A DNA stretch of 64,000 nt, taken from the NCBI RefSeq assembly GCF_028743495.1, contig NZ_CP117968.1. One strand, written 5' to 3'. Positions 7,720 through 16,336 of this stretch are shown in pieces (the first letter of the stretch is position 1; each line of letters begins with the position of its first letter). The translations under genes and the position numbers were made by a program. The notes under the pieces are model-generated. The model was not told the origin of the DNA. It worked only from the letters and a program-made list of their open reading frames with translations, and ran no database searches. This DNA is from Allobacillus halotolerans. Lineage in GTDB: Bacteria > Bacillota > Bacilli > Bacillales > Alkalibacillaceae.

Positions 7720-9024
7720 TTATTCCGTAATGATTTGACGGATTAAATCTGGCGGAATCAATGGTTCTGGTGAAATTTTGATATTTTCTTTTAGCTTTTC
7801 TTGAACTTCTTTAACTTCTTCATGATTGCTATGAATCGTCAATAATGGCTCTCCTTTTTCAATGGTATCGCCTACTTTTTTCTGCAATACAATTCCAACA
7901 GAAAGGTCGATTTCTGCATCCTTTGTTAACCTTCCAGCACCTAACATACTTGCTGCATGACCAACTTCATCTGCTACAATCTCGTGAATATAACCAGATT
8001 CATCAGCAAGAACCTCAAATTGATGCTTTGCCTGTGGCAATAAAGTAGGTTCATCGACAACGGACGCATCTCCGCCTTGTGAAGCTAAAAACTCTTTGAA
8101 TTTTTTCAAAGCATCCCCATTTTCAATACTTTTTTCTAATAATGACCATGCTTCGGTAAGGTTTTCTGCTTGACCTGCTAAAACAACCATTTGACTACCT
8201 AGCGTTAACGATAACTTCGTTAAATCTTCGGGTCCAGTCCCATTTAAGGTATCAATTGCTTCCTTAACCTCTAAGGCATTTCCGATTGCATTTCCAAGCG
8301 GTTGACTCATATCACTGATCACCGCCATTGTATTTCTGCCAACGGAGTTTCCGATCTCAACCATTGCTTTAGCTAAATCAACGGATTCACTTTCTTTTTT
8401 CATAAATGCACCGACACCCGTTTTTACATCCAAAACAATCGCATCTGCGCCTGCAGCTATTTTTTTACTCATAATCGAACTGGCAATCAACGGAATGGAG
8501 TTGACAGTCGCAGTAACGTCACGAAGTGCATATAATTTTTTATCTGCCGGTGTTAAATTTCCAGATTGACCAATGACGGATACTTTTCTCTCATTGACGT
8601 TTTGAATAAACTCTTCTTTGGATAGTTCTACATGAAATCCTGGTACAGATTCGAGCTTATCAATCGTTCCACCAGTATGGCCGAGACCTCTTCCACTCAT
8701 CTTCGCAACTGGTACACCAACAGAAGCAACCAGTGGAGCGAGAATCAATGTAGTCGTGTCGCCAACGCCACCAGTCGAATGTTTATCGACTTTCGTTCCT
8801 TCTATTTCTGATAAATCGATCATGTCACCGGATTGTGCCATCGCCATCGTAATGGCTGCACGTTCTTCTTTGTTCATGCCTTGGAAATAAAGCGCCATGG
8901 CAAAGGCACTTGCTTGATAATCAGGAATTTCCCCAGAAGTGTAACCATCGATGAAGAATTGGATTTCCTCTTGGGTCAAAACTTCCCCATCACGCTTTTT
9001 GGCAATAATATCGTACATTCTCAT
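7720..9024 (-). CDS. pdp: Pyrimidine-nucleoside phosphorylase
   Basis: 434 residues, family length 433. The signature KHSTGGVGDTTTLILAP is near residue 80, and SGRGLGHTGGT binds phosphate and base. It cleaves uridine, deoxyuridine and thymidine with phosphate to give base plus (deoxy)ribose-1-phosphate. ATG at 9024 (MRMYDIIAKK) is chosen since GGAGTGA lies five bases upstream; the GTG at 9033 lies inside that site. Downstream of punA by 15 bases; together with deoB it feeds pentose-1-phosphates into glycolysis. Confidence 0.95.
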   Translation of the reverse strand: MRMYDIIAKKRDGEVLTQEEIQFFIDGYTSGEIPDYQASAFAMALYFQGMNKEERAAITMAMAQSGDMIDLSEIEGTKVDKHSTGGVGDTTTLILAPLVASVGVPVAKMSGRGLGHTGGTIDKLESVPGFHVELSKEEFIQNVNERKVSVIGQSGNLTPADKKLYALRDVTATVNSIPLIASSIMSKKIAAGADAIVLDVKTGVGAFMKKESESVDLAKAMVEIGNSVGRNTMAVISDMSQPLGNAIGNALEVKEAIDTLNGTGPEDLTKLSLTLGSQMVVLAGQAENLTEAWSLLEKSIENGDALKKFKEFLASQGGDASVVDEPTLLPQAKHQFEVLADESGYIHEIVADEVGHAASMLGAGRLTKDAEIDLSVGIVLQKKVGDTIEKGEPLLTIHSNHEEVKEVQEKLKENIKISPEPLIPPDLIRQIITE

Positions 9025-9039
9025 ATTGTTCACTCCGTT

Positions 9040-9861
9040 TTACATTTTCGTTAGAATCGAGCGAACGATTTGGATGAAATCCGCACGCACACGCTCAGTT
9101 GTCTCGATCACTTCTTCATGAGACAACGGTTGGTCCAATATACCTGCTGCCATATTGGAAATACAAGAAATCCCTAAAACACTCATTCCTGAGTGGTTCG
9201 CAACAATAACCTCAGGAACAGTTGACATTCCAACGGCATCGCCGCCGAGAATACGTAACATTTTTATTTCGCTGCTTGTTTCATAAGTTGGCCCTGAATT
9301 CCCTACATATACGCCTTTACGAATGGTATGTCCTAGCTCATTTGCTGTTTCTTCAGCAATGTTACGTAACGTTTTATTATAAGCTTGAGACATATCCGGG
9401 AACCGAGGTCCAAGTTCATCAGGATTGGGGCCAATTAATGGATTTGTTCCCATCATATTAATATGATCCTGAATAATCATTAAATCGCCAGGTTCAAAAT
9501 TTTCATTAATACCACCTGCAGCATTCGTAACGATTAATTGATCAATACCTAGTGCATTCATCACCAGCACTGGAAATGTCACAGCTTCCATTGGATAGCC
9601 CTCATAATAATGAAACCTACCTTGCATGGCCAAAACCGATTGTCCTTCAAGTTCACCAATGACCAACTGCCCCTTATGCCCAGCTACTGTGGACTTTGGA
9701 AAGTGAGGAATCTGTTCATAAGGAATGGTTGTAGGTTCCTCGATATAATCAGCCAATACACCTAACCCTGAACCGAGAATCAGTCCAATCGTAGGTTCTT
9801 GCTTGTTTAATTTACGTTGAATAAATTGTTTAGCTTCTTCAATTTGATTCATTAACTGCAT
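9040..9861 (-). CDS. punA: Purine-nucleoside phosphorylase
   Basis: 273 residues of the trimeric PNP class. Motifs: GLILGSGLGVLADY near the N-terminus for phosphate binding, GHKGQLVIG, VTNAAGGIN, and the substrate loop SGPTYETSSEIK. It splits guanosine and inosine type nucleosides with phosphate. It lies between deoB (22-base gap) and pdp (15-base gap) in the nucleoside salvage operon. ATG at 9861 has AGGGG about ten bases upstream. It is named pupG or punA in B. subtilis. Confidence 0.94.
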   Translation of the reverse strand: MQLMNQIEEAKQFIQRKLNKQEPTIGLILGSGLGVLADYIEEPTTIPYEQIPHFPKSTVAGHKGQLVIGELEGQSVLAMQGRFHYYEGYPMEAVTFPVLVMNALGIDQLIVTNAAGGINENFEPGDLMIIQDHINMMGTNPLIGPNPDELGPRFPDMSQAYNKTLRNIAEETANELGHTIRKGVYVGNSGPTYETSSEIKMLRILGGDAVGMSTVPEVIVANHSGMSVLGISCISNMAAGILDQPLSHEEVIETTERVRADFIQIVRSILTKM

Positions 9862-9883
9862 TTCATTAACGCCCCTTTACTAC

Positions 9884-11059
9884 TTATCGAATGTCTTTTA
9901 AAAAGCTTTCGCCGTGTGTTGGTAGTTTAATGTTGAAATTATCAGCAATGGTCGCCCCAACATCTGCGAATGTTTTACGAATTGGTAATTCCTCACCCGT
10001 ATTGATGTTCTTATGATGAACCAGTAAAGGAACATACTCCCTCGTATGGTCTGTTCCGTGGTGCACAGGATCGTTACCATGATCGGCAGTGATGATGAGT
10101 AAATCATCTTCTGTCAACTGTTCAAGTAGCTCAGGTAGACGTTCGTCAAAAGCTTCCAAAGCTTCACCGTATCCAATTGGGTCCCTTCTATGGCCGAACT
10201 TCGCATCAAAATCAACTAAATTCAAGAAACTGATACCGGTGAAATCCATTTTCATCGTTTGATGAATTTGATCCATTCCATCCATATTGTCTTTTGTTCG
10301 AATGGCTTTCGTAATTCCTTCACCATCATAGATGTCTGAAATTTTTCCGATCGCAATGACATCATAGTTGCTGTCTTTCAGTTCATTCATGACTGTACGA
10401 CCGAATGGTTTCAATGCATAGTCATGACGGTTGGAAGTACGTTCGAACTCACCAGGTTTTCCAATAAAAGGTCGTGCGATAATCCGACCGATCATATATG
10501 GCTCGTCTTTCGTAATTTCTCTTACATACTCACAGATTTCATATAATTCATCAAGCGGAACAACTTCCTCATGAGCTGCGATTTGTAAAACAGAATCAGC
10601 TGAAGTATATACGATTAATGCACCAGTTTCTACATGTGCCTCACCAAGTTCTTTAATGATTTCCGTACCGGATGCAGGTTTGTTTCCAATGATTTTGCGT
10701 CCGAATTTATTCTCAATCTTTTCAATTAACTCATTTGGAAATCCATCAGGAAATGTACGGAAAGGCTGATCAATGCGAAGACCCATCATTTCCCAGTGTC
10801 CAGTCATTGTATCCTTTCCACTCGATGCTTCTTCCATTTTTGTAAAATGTGACTTTGGTTGTTCCGCTTTCTCAATCCCTTGAATTTCACGAATATTACT
10901 TAAACCAAGCTTACTCATATTCGGCATAGTCAATCCGTTCATTTTTTCTGCTATGTGTCCGAGGGTATCGGCACCTACATCTTTAAATTCCTTTGCATCA
11001 GGTGCTTCTCCAATTCCTACAGAATCCATAACGATTAAAAATACGCGTTTAAAATCCAT
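9884..11059 (-). CDS. deoB: Phosphopentomutase
   Basis: 391 residues from the ATG at 11059 (MDFKRVFLIVMDS), near the 394 of B. subtilis Drm. GGAGGAG lies seven bases upstream, which rules out the 11-residue longer form. Alkaline-phosphatase superfamily: metal-binding IVMDSVGIGEAPDA at the start, the catalytic Thr in SGKDTMTGHWE, and TADHGNDP near the C-terminus. It interconverts (deoxy)ribose-1-phosphate and 5-phosphate, linking the two phosphorylases downstream to central metabolism. It follows xerD by 39 bases. Confidence 0.96.
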   Translation of the reverse strand: MDFKRVFLIVMDSVGIGEAPDAKEFKDVGADTLGHIAEKMNGLTMPNMSKLGLSNIREIQGIEKAEQPKSHFTKMEEASSGKDTMTGHWEMMGLRIDQPFRTFPDGFPNELIEKIENKFGRKIIGNKPASGTEIIKELGEAHVETGALIVYTSADSVLQIAAHEEVVPLDELYEICEYVREITKDEPYMIGRIIARPFIGKPGEFERTSNRHDYALKPFGRTVMNELKDSNYDVIAIGKISDIYDGEGITKAIRTKDNMDGMDQIHQTMKMDFTGISFLNLVDFDAKFGHRRDPIGYGEALEAFDERLPELLEQLTEDDLLIITADHGNDPVHHGTDHTREYVPLLVHHKNINTGEELPIRKTFADVGATIADNFNIKLPTHGESFLKDIR

Positions 11060-11098
11060 AAAAAAACTCCTCCGTTTTGTGTTAGTTTCCAATTCGTA

Positions 11099-11986
11099 TT
11101 ATGCCCGAGGATGATAGGTATGATAAATATCTTTTAACCTTGTTTTTGTCACATGTGTGTAAATCTGCGTTGTTGAAATATCCGAATGGCCCAACATTTC
11201 TTGAACAGCACGCAAGTCAGCCCCATTCTCTAACAAGTGTGTAGCAAAAGAATGGCGCAACATATGTGGCGATACATCTTTTTGAATCCCTTTCTTTAAG
11301 ACAATTCCCTTTAACACTTTCCAAAAACCTTGTCGGCTCATCGGATTCCCGTGATGATTCAGAAATAGAGCGTCTGATTGGTTCTTTTTTTCCAATTGAG
11401 AACGAGCCATCTCCACATAACCTTCTATTGCCTCTTGTGCATGTTTTCCAAGCGGTACAATACGCTCCTTCCCGCCTTTTCCCGTTATTCGTACGAATCC
11501 CATCGTTAAATGAAGATCATCCAATTCCAAGGATAGTAATTCAGAAATTCGTAGTCCGGTTGCATACAGCATCTCCAACATTGCTTTGTTCCGGAGGTCA
11601 AAAGGTGAGTCACCTTGAATGTCGAGTAAAGACTCTACTTCTTGACTTGAAAGAACTTTCGGCAACATCCGTTCTTTTTTAGGCGTTTCAATATGTAGGC
11701 TCGGATCATGCTCCGCTAAACGCTCATAGATCAAAAAATGATGAAAAGAACGAATGGTTGATATCATTCGAGATATTGAAGCCGTTGATTTATCTTGTTC
11801 CTTTAAAGACAGCAAAAAATGTTTAATGTGTGGTCGCTCAATCTGCTTGACTTGATGGATGGTGTATTCGTTTTCCAAGAAAAATTGGTATTGTTTTAAA
11901 TCTCTCTCATACGATTTTACCGTATTTTCTGCCAATCCCTTTTCAATCGTCAAATAGTGAACAAAATCAGCAATTTCATTATCCAT
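11099..11986 (-). CDS. xerD: XerD, site-specific tyrosine recombinase
   Basis: 295 residues (B. subtilis 296). N-terminal SAM-like DNA-binding domain, then the catalytic domain with Arg in ATGLRISELL, Lys in GKGGKERIVP, HMLRHSFATHLL, LGHSDISTTQIYTH with the nucleophilic Tyr. With XerC-type partners it resolves chromosome dimers at dif. The start MDNEIADFVHYL at 11986 has GAGGGAG six bases upstream; the longer frame would translate through a terminator-like hairpin (12015-12052) and adds 24 residues without family support. It heads the xerD-deoB-punA-pdp operon, as in B. subtilis. Confidence 0.95.
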   Translation of the reverse strand: MDNEIADFVHYLTIEKGLAENTVKSYERDLKQYQFFLENEYTIHQVKQIERPHIKHFLLSLKEQDKSTASISRMISTIRSFHHFLIYERLAEHDPSLHIETPKKERMLPKVLSSQEVESLLDIQGDSPFDLRNKAMLEMLYATGLRISELLSLELDDLHLTMGFVRITGKGGKERIVPLGKHAQEAIEGYVEMARSQLEKKNQSDALFLNHHGNPMSRQGFWKVLKGIVLKKGIQKDVSPHMLRHSFATHLLENGADLRAVQEMLGHSDISTTQIYTHVTKTRLKDIYHTYHPRA

Positions 11987-12014
11987 GACGGTATCTCCCT
12001 CAAATGGTGTGACA

Positions 12015-12052
12015 TAAAAAAGGCTATAGTAAGAATTTATCATACTACAGCC
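12015..12052 (-). terminator. Terminator-like hairpin in the xerD leader
   Basis: On the minus strand GGCTGTAGTA pairs with TACTATAGCC (one G-T pair) and is followed by TTTTTTATG. It lies only 29 bases upstream of the xerD ATG and downstream of a separate fur terminator (12102-12134). No promoter fits between its T-run and xerD, so it probably acts on xerD transcription itself as an attenuator or partial terminator. Confidence 0.65.
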
Positions 12053-12101
12053 CTTCATTTCACTAAAAAACTATATGTACGAAAGAATATCCAAGAAAAT
12101 T

Positions 12102-12134
12102 AAAAAGATGAACCCGAACACTCCGAGATCATCT
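12102..12134 (-). terminator. Terminator of fur
   Basis: On the minus strand AGATGA-T-CTCG pairs with CGGG-T-TCATCT around a 7-base loop, followed by TTTTTAATTTTC. It begins 24 bases after the fur stop. Confidence 0.65.
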
Positions 12135-12157
12135 TATCATCTGTTATTTATTTTATT

Positions 12158-12616
12158 TTACGAATTGACTTTGCTGGAAATTGTTTGACACTGTTCACAA
12201 ACACCATGAAAGGTTAAGCGGTGATCTTTCACTTCAAAAGACCATCTTGTCTGAACAATGGCTTCAACATCACCGAGTAAATCCTCTTCAATTTCCTTTA
12301 CGGAGCCACACTCCACACAAACGAGATGGTGATGAAAATGTTCTGCCCCTTCTTTTCTGAGGTCATAACGAGAAACACCATCGCCAAAGTTGATTTTGTC
12401 GACCACTTTTAATTCAGATAACAATTCCAATGTTCGATATACCGTGGCCAACCCAATTTCCGGTGCTTTTTCCTTTACGAGGAGATAAACATCTTCGGCA
12501 CTTAAGTGGTCTTCTTCATGTTCCAGCAATACACGCACGGTGGCTTCGCGCTGTGGTGTCAACTTATAGCTTTGAGATGAAAGTTGTTTTTTGATCTTTT
12601 CAATGCGGTTCTCCAC
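12158..12616 (-). CDS. fur: Fur, ferric uptake regulator
   Basis: 152 residues (B. subtilis 149), with near-identical stretches such as LTPQREATVRVLLE and PEIGLATVYRTLELL in the winged helix. The metal sites show as HFHHHLVCVECG and a C-terminal CEQC, giving the structural CxxC-CxxC zinc site. The high similarity around LVKEKAPEIGLATVYR favours Fur over PerR and Zur. It represses iron uptake genes when iron is replete. A Fur-box-like palindrome upstream suggests autoregulation. It lies next to spoIIM, as in B. subtilis. Confidence 0.95.
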   Translation of the reverse strand: MENRIEKIKKQLSSQSYKLTPQREATVRVLLEHEEDHLSAEDVYLLVKEKAPEIGLATVYRTLELLSELKVVDKINFGDGVSRYDLRKEGAEHFHHHLVCVECGSVKEIEEDLLGDVEAIVQTRWSFEVKDHRLTFHGVCEQCQTISSKVNS

Positions 12617-12704
12617 TTTTATGCACCTCTCCTCTTACTCGTTCAAGTTTTATTATAAGTAAGAGTGTTGAACGTGTCAAATTAAAATGATTATTAATAG
12701 CAGA

Positions 12705-12719
12705 TTATAATGAATATCA
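12705..12719 (-). promoter_or_regulatory. Candidate Fur box upstream of fur
   Basis: On the minus strand TGATATTCATTATAA matches the 7-1-7 Fur consensus TGATAATNATTATCA at 12 of 14 defined positions. It lies about 90 bases upstream of the fur start, in the fur-spoIIM gap. A second AT-rich half-site-like stretch, TGATTATTAATAG, lies at 12688-12700 on the plus strand. Confidence 0.4.
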
Positions 12720-12733
12720 TCCTATAATCATTA

Positions 12734-13363
12734 TTAATTGATAACTAAGTGGATCGCTTGGCTGGAAATCAATATTTCTACTACACATCCTGCCAAAAGA
12801 ATACAAAAGGAAATGGCTAGATTCTTAAAATAGTTCCTCAACACTTCTCCAATCGAAGCTTTGTTGCCCAACCGGCTAAATAATAAGCGCATCACACGGA
12901 TACTGAAAATCATACTTCCTGCAGCCAAGAATAGATAAGCTGGGATGATCAACAAATTTTGTGGAGCGATCGAAACGAGTGAGATAAAAAAACCATCCCA
13001 AGCCAATTGATGAACGAGAAAACCAACTGTAAAACCAACGACTACCCCTTTTAAAAATAATAAAAACCATACAATGGGGAGACCAACAAATGATAAACCA
13101 AAAAGGAATAAAAATATCATATATTTACCGTGTGTATACAAGATGTTCAGAAAGCTATCCATAATCGCTTGATCTGCTGGTCTTTCAAGCATTTGAAAAT
13201 AGTTTTCGACAAAGAATAACAGGTCTTGTTGTTGTAAAAAATTCAAGTTCCCGACCAAATTCGCTCCAAAAATAACACCAATCACAAATAAGACAAACAA
13301 AAAGACATATAAGCTGATATAGGGTTCGATTGTATATAACGACCCTTTGATCCATCGTTTCAT
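12734..13363 (-). CDS. spoIIM: SpoIIM, stage II sporulation protein M
   Basis: 209 residues (B. subtilis 214) with about five membrane segments and the family pattern FANLVGNLNFLQQQ-like start and PHNLLIIPAYLF-type segment (here APQNLLIIPAYLFLA). SpoIIM is the membrane scaffold of the SpoIID-SpoIIM-SpoIIP complex, which degrades septal peptidoglycan during engulfment. It is next to fur in the same orientation, as in B. subtilis. Some residues near the C-terminus (AISFCILLAGCVVEILIS) form the last span. Confidence 0.92.
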   Translation of the reverse strand: MKRWIKGSLYTIEPYISLYVFLFVLFVIGVIFGANLVGNLNFLQQQDLLFFVENYFQMLERPADQAIMDSFLNILYTHGKYMIFLFLFGLSFVGLPIVWFLLFLKGVVVGFTVGFLVHQLAWDGFFISLVSIAPQNLLIIPAYLFLAAGSMIFSIRVMRLLFSRLGNKASIGEVLRNYFKNLAISFCILLAGCVVEILISSQAIHLVIN

Positions 13364-13438
13364 TTCAGATCCCCCAATCTCAATTTCCTATTAAAAATCT
13401 ATGTGAGGAATCATAAAACTAGAACGAAAGATCATGAA

Positions 13439-14605
13439 TTAATCGATGATTTTACCGTAAACGCCACCACCACCAGCTTGAACAGAGATTTTCCCTTCTC
13501 GTAAATCTAATATTTTTCTAGCAATTCGTTCATTGGAATTCTCTTTCAACTGGTCGAAGCTAGCTTGATGAATGATATACATATCGTGATGTAAATGCTT
13601 TCTTAAGCGTTCGAGTGTTTTAGGACCTAATCCTGGAATATAATCCAAAGGAACCTGATGAATGTAAGGTGGTCTTTCGATAGTGCTATTACGGTTTGAA
13701 GATAAGTCCTTTATACGCTCACTGACTCCTCGAATCACATTGGTCGAGCCACAGTTTGGACAAACCGTCCCAATGATCTCGGTTGTCTGACAAGCTTTGC
13801 ACACCGTATGATGATATTTTCCTAAATGTGGATTCATTCCATAATTTGCTTGAATCTTTCTTCCCGCTTCTTTCTTTAAAGCTTTCTCAAATTCCTTGAA
13901 CGTTGCTTCTTTTAATTGCAGTGCGTTGTATTCACGAGCAATCTTTTCCAATGAATGAGCATCCGAATTGGTGAGGAAAGGATAAGATTTTATTTCTTCG
14001 ATATTCCTGACCATGTCCGTATCTGAGCTTAATCCTAATTCAACAGCATCAATCTGCGCTGGGTCAAAGACCTCTGACAAGCTCTTCTTCACTCCCTTTC
14101 CATATAAGCTTTTAAAGGGTGTGAAAATATGTGCAGGAATAAATAAACCTTGTAATTCCTTCACCTTTTTTTGGAGTGCCTTTCCTTCAGTGTAAATTCG
14201 TTGAGAGCTTAGTTCTGGATTACTGACGTATTGACGATACCATTGGGCAAAGTTCTTCATTCGTTCAAGCGTTGGAAAAAAGCAAAGAATATGAATCGGG
14301 CCATTACTCTTTGAATCATATATCTCTATTTCCGAACCTAGTAAAACGGTTACCGACCCGTTGGAAATACCGCCATCAGGTAATTCGATATACTCATTAT
14401 TCTTTATGGATAATTCGATTTCTTCAAGAACAGCCGGAACGTGGGCATCGATGATTCCAATTAGATCCAGCCCCTTCTTCTCTTTTACAAATTCCATGAT
14501 CGTTGACAGTTTTAATTGGTTGGAAGCAGAAATCTTCACTGGCTTCCCATACATCGTTTCTCCGATATGAATATGAATATCTGCATAGAAAGTCGATAAA
14601 CTCAA
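13439..14605 (-). CDS. Endonuclease Q family protein (YqxK-like)
   Basis: 388 residues. The N-terminus is a PHP domain (YADIHIHIGE, LIGIIDAH, NSDAHS) with metal-binding His and Asp. A four-cysteine zinc ribbon (CKACQTTEIIGTVCPNCGS, about residues 271-289) follows, then a helix-hairpin-helix YIPGLGPKTLERLRKH. This is the architecture of archaeal endonuclease Q, which nicks DNA at deaminated bases; the bacterial members are less studied and the activity here is inferred. It lies three bases from nudF, a housecleaning hydrolase, so it is likely co-transcribed with it, matching the yqxK-nudF order in B. subtilis. Confidence 0.85.
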   Translation of the reverse strand: MSLSTFYADIHIHIGETMYGKPVKISASNQLKLSTIMEFVKEKKGLDLIGIIDAHVPAVLEEIELSIKNNEYIELPDGGISNGSVTVLLGSEIEIYDSKSNGPIHILCFFPTLERMKNFAQWYRQYVSNPELSSQRIYTEGKALQKKVKELQGLFIPAHIFTPFKSLYGKGVKKSLSEVFDPAQIDAVELGLSSDTDMVRNIEEIKSYPFLTNSDAHSLEKIAREYNALQLKEATFKEFEKALKKEAGRKIQANYGMNPHLGKYHHTVCKACQTTEIIGTVCPNCGSTNVIRGVSERIKDLSSNRNSTIERPPYIHQVPLDYIPGLGPKTLERLRKHLHHDMYIIHQASFDQLKENSNERIARKILDLREGKISVQAGGGGVYGKIID

Positions 14606-14608
14606 TGG

Positions 14609-15151
14609 TTACACTTCCTTCATTACCGTATAGTACACAGCATGAATGGTTTTGGCATCATGAATTTTTTCTTGTTTAATGTATTCAATCGCTTGTGTTG
14701 GAGTTAGTTCAATTAATTCGACAAACTCATCCTCATCACCCATAGATTGTTCTTCTACTTTATAAAGATCTTTTGCTAGAAATAACTCGATTTTTTCATC
14801 CGCAAAACCAGGCGAAGTATAGTAAGACATAATAAATTCAAACTGGCGTGCCGCATACCCTGTTTCTTCTTCCAATTCACGCTCAGCTGTCTTTTCTGAC
14901 TTTTCTCCAGGTTCTAATTTCCCGGCTGGAATTTCAATAATACTTTTTCCTAAAGGCTTACGGTACTGCTCAACCATGATGATTTTTCCTTCATCCGTGA
15001 GTGCCAATATGGCAACAGCACCTGGGTGACGAACAATCTCCCGCTTCGATGTTTGCTCGTTGGGTAAAATAACATCGTCAATCTCTAAATCGATAATTTT
15101 TCCTTGATAAACTTTTTCGGTGTGTATTGTTTTCTCTTCGAATTTATTCAC
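14609..15151 (-). CDS. nudF: ADP-ribose pyrophosphatase (Nudix)
   Basis: 180 residues (B. subtilis NudF 185). The Nudix box is intact: GKLEPGEKSEKTAERELEEE then TGY. The N-terminal beta-rich segment and the C-terminal FVELIELTPTQAIEYI complete the family. It hydrolyses ADP-ribose to AMP and ribose-5-phosphate in the cytoplasm. Downstream lies the endonuclease Q-like gene. It is divergent from the aldo/keto reductase gene at 15260, with about 110 bases of shared upstream region. Confidence 0.94.
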   Translation of the reverse strand: MNKFEEKTIHTEKVYQGKIIDLEIDDVILPNEQTSKREIVRHPGAVAILALTDEGKIIMVEQYRKPLGKSIIEIPAGKLEPGEKSEKTAERELEEETGYAARQFEFIMSYYTSPGFADEKIELFLAKDLYKVEEQSMGDEDEFVELIELTPTQAIEYIKQEKIHDAKTIHAVYYTVMKEV

Positions 15152-15259
15152 TTCGCATGCCTCCTACTATTCGATTATTTTACCACAATCGTCTGTTACC
15201 AATCATTTGTCTTTCTTATTCGTCAATTCTACAATGAATGACAAAGGGGTGAAGAATCA

Positions 15260-16183
15260 ATGAATAAACGTAAACTCGGAAACACAGATCTTCATGTGAG
15301 CGAAATTGGCCTGGGTTGTATGAGTCTTGGCACGGACACCAGTCGTGCAAAGGATATTATTCATGAGGCCATCCAATCAGGAATTAACTATTTGGATACT
15401 GCGGATTTATATGACTTTGGAGAAAATGAAAAAATTGTTGGGGAAGCGATTAAAGGACGACGCGATGAAGTAGTCATTGCAACGAAAGGCGGTAATCACT
15501 TTGACAAAGACAAAGGAGATTGGTTTTGGGATCCATCCAAAACTTATTTGAAAGAAGCCGTTAAAAACAGCTTATATCGATTAGGTATTGATGAAATTGA
15601 TCTTTATCAATTACACGGAGGGACAATTGAGGATCCTTTTGATGAAGTACTTGAAGCATTAGAAGAAATGCAGCAAGAAGGATTGATTCGTTACTACGGC
15701 ATTTCATCTATTCGACCAAACGTCATTCAACAATTTCTAGACCGTTCCAAAGTCGTCAGTAATATGATGCAGTATAGTTTACTCGACCGAAGACCAGAAG
15801 AGTTTGAAGATACCCTTCATCAACAGGAGGTAAGCATCATGGCTAGAGGCAGCTTGGCTAAAGGTATGCTCACAGAGCATGGTTTGGATAAGTGGGAACA
15901 AAAAGGGCAAGATGGCTTTCTTGATTATTCTGGGAAAGAACTACGTCATACAATCAAGGAATTGCTTGCACTATCAAAAGAAAACAGCCAACCATTACAG
16001 TCACTAGCCATGGCTTACTTATTAAAAAACAAAGCACTTGGCAGTTTGGTTATTGGTGCAAGTGAAGCCAGTCAAATTGAAAAGAACATGAAAGCCTATG
16101 AACAAGCATCCATAACCGATGAAATGTACGACGAGTTGCGAACAATAACTAAGTCACAACGATATGAGAATCATCGCGTTTAA
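15260..16183 (+). CDS. Aldo/keto reductase (YqkF-like)
   Basis: 307 residues. The catalytic set is visible: Asp and Tyr in YLDTADLYDFGENE, Lys in EVVIATKGG, and His in LYQLHGGT. The NADP-binding C-terminal segment LVIGASEASQIEKNM is present. The physiological substrate cannot be told. The start is ATG at 15260 with AAGGGGTGA upstream. Its place next to nudF matches yqkF in B. subtilis. It is monocistronic and ends at the convergent terminator at 16262-16311. Confidence 0.9.
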   Translation: MNKRKLGNTDLHVSEIGLGCMSLGTDTSRAKDIIHEAIQSGINYLDTADLYDFGENEKIVGEAIKGRRDEVVIATKGGNHFDKDKGDWFWDPSKTYLKEAVKNSLYRLGIDEIDLYQLHGGTIEDPFDEVLEALEEMQQEGLIRYYGISSIRPNVIQQFLDRSKVVSNMMQYSLLDRRPEEFEDTLHQQEVSIMARGSLAKGMLTEHGLDKWEQKGQDGFLDYSGKELRHTIKELLALSKENSQPLQSLAMAYLLKNKALGSLVIGASEASQIEKNMKAYEQASITDEMYDELRTITKSQRYENHRV

Positions 16184-16261
16184 TTCACTCTACACCATGT
16201 AACGATTTCAATGGTCACAGGTTATCGTATTCGCTTCATAACTCAATACGCGTTTATACCT

Positions 16262-16311
16262 ATAAGAACGGGATTGATCCTTAAGTAGTGATCAATCCCG
16301 TTCTTATTTTA
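16262..16311. terminator. Bidirectional terminator
   Basis: A perfect 18-bp stem (ATAAGAACGGGATTGATC with its complement) around a 10-base loop, followed by TTTT on the plus side and with A-rich sequence on the other. It lies between the convergent aldo/keto reductase and metallo-hydrolase genes and can serve both. Confidence 0.9.
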
Positions 16312-16336
16312 AAATTATTAAAAGGGCTTCTGTCCG

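Noticed and set aside
11987..12058. Longer XerD N-terminus from 12058
   Set aside because: It would be translated through a terminator hairpin and T-run, and exceeds the family length; ATG 11986 has a good Shine-Dalgarno.
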